Positions 47,701 through 55,438 of a DNA stretch of 64,000 nucleotides are shown here, piece by piece (the stretch's first letter is position 1; every line of letters starts with the position of its first letter). A program made the translations under genes and the position numbers. This DNA is from Oxalicibacterium flavum. Lineage in GTDB: Bacteria; Pseudomonadota; Gammaproteobacteria; Burkholderiales; Burkholderiaceae_D. The stretch covers positions 186,001-250,000 of the forward strand of contig NZ_BMCG01000001.1 in the NCBI RefSeq assembly GCF_014635065.1, given 5' to 3'. The notes under the pieces were generated by a model. That model ran no database searches. It was given only the letters and a program-made list of their open reading frames with translations, and was not told the origin of the DNA.

Positions 47701-48709
47701 CCTGACCTTCCGCAACGGCGAGGGCAGCCTGAACATCAGCGGGCCGCTGTCCATGGTGCGCGAACAGCTCGCGCTCGAAATGACGATCACGGCGCAACGC
47801 TATCTGCTGCTCGACCGCTCCGACCGCAAGCTCGTCGTCAGCGGCAACGGCACGGTCGGCTGGCGCGAAGGCCGCGCCAAGGCCAATGGCTCGTTCAGGG
47901 CCGACTCCGGCATGATCGACATCGGCTCGTCGGAAGCGCCGCAGCTGTCGGACGACGTCGTCATCGTCGGCCAGAACGACAAACCGGGCACCAAGACCGT
48001 CATCGCGCTCGATCTCGCGCTGAGCCTGGGCGATGGCATTCGCCTGACCGGCCGCGGACTCGACGGCACCATCGTCGGCGAGATCCGCCTGCTGGCCGAC
48101 GCCGGCGAGGCATTGCGTGCGGAAGGCACGCTGCGCGTCGCATCCGGCACCTTCAAGGCCTATGGCCGCGAACTGGCGATCGAACAGGGACTGCTGCGCT
48201 TCAACGGCCCGCTCGGCAATCCGAACCTCGACATCCTCGCGATGCGGCGCGGGCAGGAAGTCGAGGCCGGCGTCTCGGTGCGCGGCAACGTGCTGGCGCC
48301 GCGCATCACGCTGGTGTCCGATCCGGTGGTGGCCGATGCCGAGAAACTGTCGTGGCTGGTGCTCGGGCGCAGCCTGTCGGGCGCCGGCGCGGGCGACGTC
48401 AGCGCCCTGCAGGCGGCCGCCAGTTCGCTGCTGACGCAGGGTGCGGCGGCGGGTGTGTCGTCGCAGATCGCGACCGCCTTCGGGCTCGACGACTTCAGCA
48501 TCGGCACCAGCGACACCGGTCTGCAGGAACGCATCGTCACGCTCGGCAAGCGCATTTCCTCGCGGCTCTACGTCAGCTACAAGCAAGGACTCGAAAGCGC
48601 CAGCAGCGTCCTGCTGCTGCGCTACACGCTGACGCCGCGCATCACGGTCGAGGGCGAGGCCGGCACCAGCAGTGCCTTGTCGCTGTTCTACAACTTCGCC
48701 TTCGACTGA
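44732..48709 (+). CDS. tamB: Translocation and assembly module protein TamB
   Basis: 1325 residues. A single N-terminal membrane anchor (RRRWLAVVIVLPLVLLAVLVAAGGWIL) is followed by a very long beta-taco region of repeated hydrophobic strands. The conserved TamB/DUF490 C-terminus has FSIGTSDTG, KRISSRLYVSYKQGLES and SSALSLFYNFAFD. It bridges inner and outer membrane, contacting TamA. The start overlaps the tamA stop, giving tight coupling. Confidence 0.93.
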   Translation: MDSDRTPAPQPAPPPRKRRRWLAVVIVLPLVLLAVLVAAGGWILNTERGAQSALSLATRLTAGMVEAQDVRGSFGDTLRIAQLRIHLENQEIVIDDLALSLRPAQLLQRRLHVTALTMGKLGIVSKIDQKKDEEPGKLPNSISLPLHVRIDSVEVAGGELAWGPLNVITLGAFAFHLDYDGKRYLLDLDEFSARSAAGANAFAGDLKGRLELSTAKPYPLAAALAIDSESMLGERTIAAKGTVKADGSLADIAASADLRIDQASIAGNASIRPFGEQPLGKADLAVRRLDLALLAPGLPTTALDIDLQAGEDGKGSLNARNAAVGLYDEGRAPLYRLVVDFAQQDGRVDFTRVLAALGSAQRPAGNIEGSGRLRDGALGMTLKTAQLDLRKLDGRMRATRLGGSLAIRHADGRQEFTLALREPLQKNPLTLDAHAVIADDLAVIDKAELRAGSSAIDLTARVGLADAQAFEAKATIRSLDPRNFGNFAELPGINLNAELSAKGKRHPALEADAAFRIIDSRLEGHPLTGQGQLTLRADTLHIPNLVLNAGDNRLSAQGRLAERDARIAFDVDAPKLNQLGSGFGGALKLDGDVRGSVQQPRIAASWSGTALRLPGQFQIDGTHGKLEVALNRNANAALLASIALEAEAQGTRNTTQQVKQLNARLQYASAASAPLLLAIRGEGINGQQLDAEHFEIGATGTTAQHTLNASLVERDQDWKMTANGGLRDLARDPGWQGTIAALQAQGRLDLLLTEPAALQVSQRQVQLERFRIALGQGTIAIERFLRNERGIVTQGRIARLPVGELLRYAAPGAGVSTDLLVGGEWDLSMNKRIDGSFALRREAGDVAVLGNDSGLLGLTALDLTGTVRDGRAALRLLAQGSKPGRIEVSLDTVIGGGDSRFSIAPNAPFVGNARVDAPTLGWLGPMLSPTLVTEGALHADVALDGTFGSPRFSGGINADRLRVLMTDTGVDLRHGTLRSRFQGDQLVIDNLTFRNGEGSLNISGPLSMVREQLALEMTITAQRYLLLDRSDRKLVVSGNGTVGWREGRAKANGSFRADSGMIDIGSSEAPQLSDDVVIVGQNDKPGTKTVIALDLALSLGDGIRLTGRGLDGTIVGEIRLLADAGEALRAEGTLRVASGTFKAYGRELAIEQGLLRFNGPLGNPNLDILAMRRGQEVEAGVSVRGNVLAPRITLVSDPVVADAEKLSWLVLGRSLSGAGAGDVSALQAAASSLLTQGAAAGVSSQIATAFGLDDFSIGTSDTGLQERIVTLGKRISSRLYVSYKQGLESASSVLLLRYTLTPRITVEGEAGTSSALSLFYNFAFD

Positions 48710-48816
48710 TGCGCAAGCCGACACGGAACGAAGTCGGCCGCTCCCCTCTCTAAAAGCCGGACGGCCATTCGCGGCGCCACTGTCGCACAGGGCCACCCAA
48801 TCATCGAGGGAACACT

Positions 48817-50187
48817 ATGTCGCCGGACAACAAACCGCATCAAACCCGTGGCGCTGCCAGCACGCTTCATCGCATCGTGATCGTCGGCGGCGGCGCTGGC
48901 GGGCTCGAACTGGCTACCGCGCTCGGCAATCGCCTGGGTACGCGCAAGGATGCAAGCGGCGGCGTGCACGTGACGCTGGTCGACCGCAATTCGATCCATA
49001 TCTGGAAACCGCTGCTGCACGAAGTCGCGGCCGGCAGCATGGATGCCAATACCCATCAGCTCGAATATGCGGCACAGGCGCGCTGGCACCGCTTCGTGTT
49101 CCAGCAGGGAGAACTGCTCGGGCTCGACCGCGTGCGCAAGAGCATCACGGTCGGCCCCATGATCGACGAGAACGGCGAGGAACTGATCCCGCAGCGCGAG
49201 ATCGGCTACGACACGCTGGTGCTGGCGATTGGCAGCGTCACCAATTTCTTCAACGTGCCGGGCGCGACACAGCACGCGATCGCGCTCGATGCGCTGGACC
49301 AGGCCGAACATTTCCGGCGCCGCATGATCAGCCTGTGCATGCGCGCCGACCGCGGCATGACGAGCAATTCGGAGCGCAGCGATCCCAAGCTCCACATCGC
49401 CATCATCGGCGGCGGTGCCACCGGCGTCGAACTGGCGGCCGAACTGCGCAACACGGCCGAGGTGCTGGGCGCCTACGGCCTGCATCACCTCGATCCGCAT
49501 CACGACATCCGCATCTCGGTCATCGAGGCCGCGCCGCGCATCCTGTCGGCGCTGCCGGAGCCGGTTTCGGCCAAGACCACTGCCCTGCTGCGCAAGCTCG
49601 ATATCGATGTGCATACGGACGCCAAGGTGGCCGAGGTGCGCGCCGACGCGGTGGTGTTCGACAACGGCGACAGCATGCCGGCCGACCTCACGGTATGGGC
49701 GGCCGGCATCCGCGCGCCGCAGGTGCTGAGCGAACTGGGCCTGCCGGTCAACCGGCTGGGGCAGCTGGTGGTACGACAGACCCTGCAGACCGAAATCGAT
49801 CCGGACATCTTCGCCTTCGGCGACTGCGCCTCGTGTCCGTGGCCGGAGAAGAACAGCACCGTGCCGCCGCGTGCGCAGGCCGCGCATCAGCAAGCCGATT
49901 TTCTGTTCGATGCGATCCGGCGGCGGCTGGCGGGACAGGAGCTGAAGACGTATTCCTATCGCGATCTCGGCTCGCTGGTCTCGCTGGGCCGCTTCGATGC
50001 GGTCGGCAACCTGATGGGGCCGCTGATCGGCAGCACGCTGTTCATCGAAGGCATCCTGGCGCGCCTGCTGTACATCTCGCTGTACCGCATGCACGTGATC
50101 GCGCTGCACGGCTGGCTGCGTACCGCTGCCGATTCGCTCGGCCAGTGGCTGCAGCGCAAGACCTCGCCGCGTGTGAAGTTGCATTGA
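48817..50187 (+). CDS. ndh: Type II NADH dehydrogenase (NDH-2)
   Basis: 456 residues. Two Rossmann folds: FAD motif RIVIVGGGAGGLELATALG near 19-37 and NAD motif HIAIIGGGATGVELAAEL near 190-207. DIFAFGDCASCPWP marks the second FAD contact, and RAQAAHQQADF the quinone side. The C-terminal ILARLLYISLYRMHVIALHGW is the membrane-anchoring helix region. It passes electrons from NADH to quinone without pumping protons. GAGGGAACACT precedes the ATG. Confidence 0.92.
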   Translation: MSPDNKPHQTRGAASTLHRIVIVGGGAGGLELATALGNRLGTRKDASGGVHVTLVDRNSIHIWKPLLHEVAAGSMDANTHQLEYAAQARWHRFVFQQGELLGLDRVRKSITVGPMIDENGEELIPQREIGYDTLVLAIGSVTNFFNVPGATQHAIALDALDQAEHFRRRMISLCMRADRGMTSNSERSDPKLHIAIIGGGATGVELAAELRNTAEVLGAYGLHHLDPHHDIRISVIEAAPRILSALPEPVSAKTTALLRKLDIDVHTDAKVAEVRADAVVFDNGDSMPADLTVWAAGIRAPQVLSELGLPVNRLGQLVVRQTLQTEIDPDIFAFGDCASCPWPEKNSTVPPRAQAAHQQADFLFDAIRRRLAGQELKTYSYRDLGSLVSLGRFDAVGNLMGPLIGSTLFIEGILARLLYISLYRMHVIALHGWLRTAADSLGQWLQRKTSPRVKLH

Positions 50188-50545
50188 CGGCATCAAGCCG
50201 CCAATGCAGGGAGAACCGGAATTTTCCTCTATAATCGGCACCCCGGCTGTTCACCGCCGGATTCAGAAGAACTGCTGCACCGATTCGCCGGCTGCAGCCG
50301 ACTTGCCGGAACGGACTTGTTACCGGACCGTTTTTCGCGTCGTTGAACACGATGCATATCTGCACCGCCGGCCACGGACACGGTGGATTGCAACAAGGCA
50401 AGCAGTCAGACCAGCATGACGGGCAACCAAGACCATCGTGGCGGCAAGAACCGCCCGACTCGCAGCGTGTCGAAAAAGCAGAACAATCCGCCTGCGTAGC
50501 GTGCCCTTGCCGGCCTGACCGCTTTTATCAATTGCCGGGATATTT
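50188..50545 (+). other. 358-bp leader region with promoter-like and terminator-like elements
   Basis: A perfect TATAAT at 50230-50235 (without a good -35) could start a transcript near 50242. At about 50308-50335, CGGAACGG and CCGGACCG form a stem with an internal mismatch, followed by TTTTT, like a terminator. About 210 nt then follow before the antiporter ATG. An in-frame 27-codon ORF at 50416 lacks a ribosome site. Possible sRNA, riboregulator, or just the ndh terminator. Confidence 0.4.
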
Positions 50546-51748
50546 ATGACGCCACACAGTTTTTTTCCGGCGCTGCCAGAAGCGCTGAACGTGCTGACCG
50601 CGACCGGGTTGATCCTGATTGCGGGCCTGCTGGGCGCGCATCTGATGCGCCGCGTGTTTCCGCAGGTGCCGGCCATCACCGGCTATGTGCTGACGGGCCT
50701 GCTGATCGGGCCGTCGGTACTGAACCTGATCGATGCCTCGCTGCTGGCCGAGATGGACCTGTTCGTCGATCTGGCGCTGGGACTGGTGCTGTTCGAACTG
50801 GGCCGGCGCATCGACTACCAGTGGCTGCTGCGCGAGCGCGGCCTGCTGATCACCGGCCTTGCGCTCGGCACCGCGACCTTCTTCGCGCTGTTTTTCCTGC
50901 TGACCTGGTTCGGCGTGAGCAAACTGGTTGCCACCATGGTCGCTGCGCTCGGCATGGCGACCTCGCCGGCCGTCATTCTCAACGTGGTGCGCGAGGTCAG
51001 GGCAGAAGGCCAGCTGACCGAACGCATGCTGCACATCGTGGTGATCGGCAATGCAATGGGCTTCGTCGCCTTCACGGTCGGCCTGATCGCGGTGCACGTG
51101 GAATACCAGGCCGGCTGGCAAAGCTATCTGCTGCATCCGCTCTACCTGCTGCTGGGCTCGGCCCTGCTCGGCTGGGTCATGAGCCGGCTGCTGGTGTGGA
51201 TCGGCCATTACCTCGGACGCGACGTGCAGGCGCGCACCATCCTCGCGCTGGCACTGATCGCGGCCACGGTCGGCATTGCCTTCATGCTGAATCTGTCGGC
51301 GCTGATCGCGCTACTGCTGTTCGGCATCGCCAGCCGCCGCACCGATGCGCGCCATACGGTGGTCGAGACCGATCTGAGCCCGTTCAGCGGCGTGCTCTAC
51401 GTCGCCCTGTTCGTGTTCGCCGGCGCACGCCTCGAACTGTCGCACCTGCTGATGCTGTGGCCGGCAGCACTGGCCTTCATCGCGCTGCGCGTGGCCATCA
51501 TGCTCGGCATCACGACCGGCATGGCGCGCATCAACGGCATGAGCGCGCGCAAGGGTGCGCTGCTCGGCGTGAGCCTGATTCCGCTGTCCGGCTTCAACAT
51601 CATCATGGTGCAGCATGCGGTCGGCTACTATCCGCAGTTCGGCGCGCAGCTGAGCGCGCTGGTGGTCTCGATTCTCGTGATCCTCGAACTGCTGGGACCG
51701 ATCTGCACACGCTACGCGCTGGTAGCCTCCGGCGAAGCCAGGAACTGA
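50546..51748 (+). CDS. CPA2 family cation:proton antiporter, membrane domain only
   Basis: 400 residues, about eleven to twelve hydrophobic helices. Antiporter landmarks: FPQVPAITGYVLTGLLIGPS, DLALGLVLFELGRRI and ATSPAVILNVVREVRAEGQLTE (TSPA unwound helix). It resembles the channel part of KefB/KefC but ends after the membrane domain without a TrkA-N/RCK domain. It is followed 14 nt later by a YbdK-type ligase gene. If KefB-like, it would exchange K+ or Na+ for H+. Confidence 0.85.
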   Translation: MTPHSFFPALPEALNVLTATGLILIAGLLGAHLMRRVFPQVPAITGYVLTGLLIGPSVLNLIDASLLAEMDLFVDLALGLVLFELGRRIDYQWLLRERGLLITGLALGTATFFALFFLLTWFGVSKLVATMVAALGMATSPAVILNVVREVRAEGQLTERMLHIVVIGNAMGFVAFTVGLIAVHVEYQAGWQSYLLHPLYLLLGSALLGWVMSRLLVWIGHYLGRDVQARTILALALIAATVGIAFMLNLSALIALLLFGIASRRTDARHTVVETDLSPFSGVLYVALFVFAGARLELSHLLMLWPAALAFIALRVAIMLGITTGMARINGMSARKGALLGVSLIPLSGFNIIMVQHAVGYYPQFGAQLSALVVSILVILELLGPICTRYALVASGEARN

Positions 51749-51762
51749 CCCAAGGACCCTCC

Positions 51763-52875
51763 ATGCTGGAATTCAACAACTCGACGCCGCTCACCATGGG
51801 CATCGAACTCGAACTGCAGATCGTCAACCGGCGCGACTACAACCTGACGCGCGGCTCCGACGACCTGCTCGAGATCATCAACAAGGTGGACCACGGCTAC
51901 GACATCAAGCCCGAGATCACCGAGAGCATGATCGAGATCGCGACCTCGGTGCACACCGATCACCACGCGATGCTGGCCGAGCTGGTCGAGATGCGCAAGC
52001 TGCTGGTGGCGGCCGCCGACAAGCTCAATCTCGGCCTGGCCGGCGGCGGCGCGCATCCGTTCCAGCACTGGGAAGACCAGCGCATCTACCCGACCGACCG
52101 CTACCGCCTGGTGTCCGACCTGTACGGCTACCTGGCCAAGCAGTTCACGGTCTATGGCCAGCACATCCATATCGGTTGTCCGAGCGGCGACGAGGCAATG
52201 CGCCTGTCGCACCTGCTGGCGCGCACGATCCCGCACTTCATCACGCTGTCGGCCTCGTCGCCGTTCTATCAGGGCGTCGATACCACCTTCCAGTCGTCGC
52301 GGCTGACCAGCATCAACGCTTTTCCACTCAGTGGCACGATGCCGTTCCTGACGGACTGGGAAAGCTTCAATACCTATTTCGACAAGATGTCGCGGCTGGG
52401 CATCGTCGCCAGCATGAAGGACTTCTACTGGGACCTGCGCCCCAAGCCCGAATACGGCACGGTCGAGATCCGCGTCTGCGACACGCCGCTGACGATCGAA
52501 ACCGCGGTCGCGCTCGGCGCCTACGCGCAGACGCTGGCCAAGCACTTCCTCGACCACCGCGAACTGCAGCCGGTGCAGGATACCTATCTGACCTATTCCT
52601 ACAACCGTTTCCAGGCCTGCCGCTTCGGTCTCAACGGCGCCCTGATCAATCCGATCGCCGGCACCCAATCGTCGATCCAGGAAGACATCCTGCAGACCTT
52701 CGACCTGATTGCCGATTCCGCCGAGGCGCTCGGCACGGCCGATGCCATCACCCTGCTGCGCAACCGCATCCGCGATCTGCAGAGCGATGCGACCTGGTTG
52801 CGCGCCAGCTACGAAAAGAGCGGTTCGCTGTCGGACGTAGTGCGCCAGCAAAGCACGATCTGGATGGGACGCTAG
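51763..52875 (+). CDS. YbdK family carboxylate-amine ligase (GCS2)
   Basis: 370 residues. MGIELELQIVNRRDYNLT, KPEITESMIEIATSVH, GGGAHPFQHWEDQ, QFTVYGQHIHIGCP and GTVEIRVCDTPLT match GCS2/YbdK enzymes, ATP-dependent ligases with weak glutamate-cysteine ligase activity in E. coli. The physiological product is unknown. AAGGA is 6 nt before the ATG. It is probably co-transcribed with the antiporter, which suggests a gamma-glutamyl thiol or similar product linked to ion control. Confidence 0.9.
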   Translation: MLEFNNSTPLTMGIELELQIVNRRDYNLTRGSDDLLEIINKVDHGYDIKPEITESMIEIATSVHTDHHAMLAELVEMRKLLVAAADKLNLGLAGGGAHPFQHWEDQRIYPTDRYRLVSDLYGYLAKQFTVYGQHIHIGCPSGDEAMRLSHLLARTIPHFITLSASSPFYQGVDTTFQSSRLTSINAFPLSGTMPFLTDWESFNTYFDKMSRLGIVASMKDFYWDLRPKPEYGTVEIRVCDTPLTIETAVALGAYAQTLAKHFLDHRELQPVQDTYLTYSYNRFQACRFGLNGALINPIAGTQSSIQEDILQTFDLIADSAEALGTADAITLLRNRIRDLQSDATWLRASYEKSGSLSDVVRQQSTIWMGR

Positions 52876-53026
52876 CCTGCCAGTGCGCGTGTTGACATCG
52901 GCCAATCACTGCGGCTGGCATCTTGCCTTGACACATCCATCGATCACTTGATCCGGCCATTACCGGCACGGCTCACCAACGCCTGACACATACCGTCGAA
53001 GCATCCATGTCGGCGTAATCCCACAA

Positions 53027-53051
53027 AAGAATCGGAAAAGCGCCGATTCTT
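53027..53051. terminator. Perfect hairpin in the gap before the sigma-54 activator
   Basis: AAGAATCGG / CCGATTCTT with a 7-nt loop. It is 150 nt after the ligase stop and lacks a clear downstream T-run on the plus strand. Terminator or 5'-leader structure. Confidence 0.45.
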
Positions 53052-53119
53052 CTCCGTCGCCAAAGTGCGGACAATGGCCCCTGTAAAAAATGCACGCTGT
53101 ATTAACACAGGAGATACCC

Positions 53120-54226
53120 ATGTCGAACGGATTGAATGCCTGCAGCAAGGTCATCGGCCTGCCGATGCCGGACAGGCAGCCGCTGCACGATGCAGCCGCG
53201 AACGACATGCCGGAGAAAAGACTGCTTCGCTGCGGCAACCTGTATGGCGCTTCCTCGCCCATGCAGCACCTGTTCAGCATGATCGGCAAGGTCGCTCCCA
53301 CGCATGCCAATGTCCTCATCGTCGGCGAAAGCGGCACCGGCAAGGAGCTGGTTGCCAGCGTGATTCACCAGATGAGTCGGGACAAGGATCAGCCTTTCGT
53401 CGCCCTCAACTGCGGCGCCATCTCGCCGCAGTTGATCGAAGCCGAACTGTTCGGTCACGAGCGCGGCAGCTTTACCGGCGCCGTGCGCATGCAGAAGGGC
53501 TGCTTCGAACGCGCCAACGGCGGCACCCTGTTTCTCGATGAAGTGACCGAGATGTCGCTCGACATGCAGGTCAAACTGCTGCGCGTGCTGGAAACCAACC
53601 GGTTTTACCGCATCGGCGCCGACGAGGAAACCGAGGTCAAGGTACGCGTGGTGGCCGCCACCAACCGCGATCCGGCCGAGGCGGTCGCGGCCGGCGTATT
53701 GCGCAGCGATCTCTATTACCGGCTCGCGGTTTTCCCGATCGGCATGCCCGCCTTGCGCGAACGCGGCGAGGATATCGGCCTGCTGGCCCATCTGTTCCTG
53801 CGCCAGCTCAACGAGGAAGAAGGCAGCCACAAGACCTTCTCGCGTGCCTCGCTGCGCCTGATCAATGCCTATCCGTGGCCGGGCAATGTGCGCGAACTCA
53901 AGAATGCGGTGCATCGCGCCTTCATCATGGCGGATCGCGAACTCGATATCGCACCCGCCATCGGCCCGCTCAAGCCGGTACCGCCGGTGGTCGAACAGAA
54001 TGCCGACAGCGTGACCGTGCCGCTCGGCTGCAAGCTGGCCGACGCCGAGCAGCAGCTGATCTGCGCCACTCTCGACCACTGCGGCGGCAACAAGACACTG
54101 ACCGCCGAGGTATTGGGTGTCAGTCTGAAAACCCTATACAATCGATTGAACGAATACCAATCGAAGCTGTTCCTGCAGAATGCCATCGTGCCGGCGCGCT
54201 CGTATGGCGTGCAGGCACGCAATTAG
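53120..54226 (+). CDS. Sigma-54 activator without N-terminal sensory domain
   Basis: 368 residues. Only about 40 residues precede the AAA+ domain, so neither a receiver, GAF nor PAS domain is present. AAA+ motifs: Walker A GESGTGKE (69-76), GSFTGA loop (116-121), Walker B GGTLFLDE, and NVRELKNAVHRAF. The C-terminal Fis-type HTH is CGGNKTLTAEVLGVSLKTLYNRL. Like PspF or HrpR/S, it should be controlled by a separate protein. GGAG lies 6 nt before the ATG. It is followed by two response regulators and a convergent kinase. Confidence 0.88.
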   Translation: MSNGLNACSKVIGLPMPDRQPLHDAAANDMPEKRLLRCGNLYGASSPMQHLFSMIGKVAPTHANVLIVGESGTGKELVASVIHQMSRDKDQPFVALNCGAISPQLIEAELFGHERGSFTGAVRMQKGCFERANGGTLFLDEVTEMSLDMQVKLLRVLETNRFYRIGADEETEVKVRVVAATNRDPAEAVAAGVLRSDLYYRLAVFPIGMPALRERGEDIGLLAHLFLRQLNEEEGSHKTFSRASLRLINAYPWPGNVRELKNAVHRAFIMADRELDIAPAIGPLKPVPPVVEQNADSVTVPLGCKLADAEQQLICATLDHCGGNKTLTAEVLGVSLKTLYNRLNEYQSKLFLQNAIVPARSYGVQARN

Positions 54227-54258
54227 CCTCTGCATGAATTCATACCCTTGCCAAGACA

Positions 54259-54891
54259 ATGATAAAAATTCTGGTAGTCGATGATCACGCCGTAGTACGG
54301 GCTGGCGTGCAGCATTTCATTTCCCAGGTCCCCGACATGAAAATCGAGGGGGAAGCCGGGACCGCCCAGGAAGCCATTCGCATGATCCGCTCGCAGGACT
54401 ACGACATCGTCCTGCTCGACATCAACATGCCCGACAAGAGCGGAGTCGAGGTGCTCAAGCAGATCAAGCGCGAGAAACCCGACCTGCCGGTGCTGATCCT
54501 GAGCATGCATCCGGAAAGCCGCTACGCGGTGCAGATCCTGCGCAGCGGCGCCAGCGGCTACGTGCAGAAGGAGGCGCTGGCCGACGAACTGGTCAACGCG
54601 ATCCAGACCATCCTGCGCGGCCACAAGTACATCAGTCACGCGGTGGCCGAACTGCTGACGACCGAGCTCGACACCAATACCGAAAAGCCGCTGCACGAAA
54701 CCCTGTCCAAGCGCGAGTACGAGATCTTCTACAAGCTCTGCCAGGGCCACGGCGTGACCAAGATTGCCGAAGACCTCTGCCTCAGCGTCAAGACGGTGAG
54801 CACCTACCGCGCGCGCGTGCTGCAGAAGATGAACATGGAAAACAATGCCGGCATCATCTATTACGCGATCAAACAGAATCTGATCGACTGA
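54259..54891 (+). CDS. NarL/FixJ-type response regulator
   Basis: 210 residues. Receiver domain with acidic pair DD at 8-9, phospho-acceptor D54 in VLLDINMPD and Lys in SGYVQKEAL. The C-terminal LuxR HTH is KLSKREYEIF...VTKIAEDLCLSVKTVSTYRARVLQKMN. Exact spelling in the first helix is 'SKREYEIFYKLCQG', slightly unusual. The kinase at 55439-57478 is of the HisKA_3 class that pairs with NarL regulators and is the likely partner. It starts 32 nt after the sigma-54 activator. Confidence 0.92.
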   Translation: MIKILVVDDHAVVRAGVQHFISQVPDMKIEGEAGTAQEAIRMIRSQDYDIVLLDINMPDKSGVEVLKQIKREKPDLPVLILSMHPESRYAVQILRSGASGYVQKEALADELVNAIQTILRGHKYISHAVAELLTTELDTNTEKPLHETLSKREYEIFYKLCQGHGVTKIAEDLCLSVKTVSTYRARVLQKMNMENNAGIIYYAIKQNLID

Positions 54892-54939
54892 GGCGATCAA
54901 GGAACTACACCAGGAACAGACGCCTTTCGGCATACAGCT

Positions 54940-55374
54940 ATGAACGACACGATCAACAACGACAAGACGCACTGCGACCTGCCTCTGCGCGTCTTTCTGG
55001 TGGAAGACTCCGAAGAAATCCGCGAGTTGATGGTGGAGAACATGGAAATGATCGAGGGCCTGAAGGTGACCGGCGTCGCCGAGTCCGAGGAAGAGGCGCT
55101 GGCGCAGATTCAGGCGATGCCGTTCGACATCCTGATCGTCGACATCCAGCTCAAGAAGGGCAACGGCATCAATCTGCTGCGCAACATCGCCGACGACAAG
55201 AAGTTTTCGGACACCCTGAAGATCATCTGCAGCAACAACGCCAGCGAAGTGTTCCGCCGCGTCGGCCGCCAGTACGGCGTCAACCACTTCTACGACAAGA
55301 CATCCGAATTTCCGCAGCTGTTCGCGCTGCTGCAGGAGACCGTCTCGCGCCAGGAGTGCCGCGGCCGCGCCTGA
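54940..55374 (+). CDS. Stand-alone receiver domain protein
   Basis: 144 residues, a single CheY-like receiver: VFLVEDSEEIREL with acidic pair, phospho-acceptor D68 in ILIVDIQLKKGNG, and Lys in FYDKTSEF. No output domain. It could be a phosphate sink or an inhibitor/anti-activator of the neighbouring receiver-less sigma-54 activator. It lies 48 nt downstream of the NarL-type gene in the same run. Confidence 0.9.
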   Translation: MNDTINNDKTHCDLPLRVFLVEDSEEIRELMVENMEMIEGLKVTGVAESEEEALAQIQAMPFDILIVDIQLKKGNGINLLRNIADDKKFSDTLKIICSNNASEVFRRVGRQYGVNHFYDKTSEFPQLFALLQETVSRQECRGRA

Positions 55375-55438
55375 GGCCATTGGCCATGCACGACATGGCC
55401 CTCTCCCTTCATCTTCCTGCCTCTCGATATTTCCCGAC

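Noticed and set aside
48709-48753. 14-codon open frame overlapping the tamB stop
   Set aside because: Too short, no similarity, no independent signal.
42634-48796. Very long minus-strand open frames of 867 and 935 codons
   Set aside because: Antisense to tamA and tamB. Their sequences are rich in Arg, Ala, Gln, Asp and Val as expected from reading high-GC codons backwards, with no family motif.
50416-50499. 27-codon open frame in the antiporter leader
   Set aside because: No ribosome site and a low-complexity basic peptide; no support as a gene or leader peptide.
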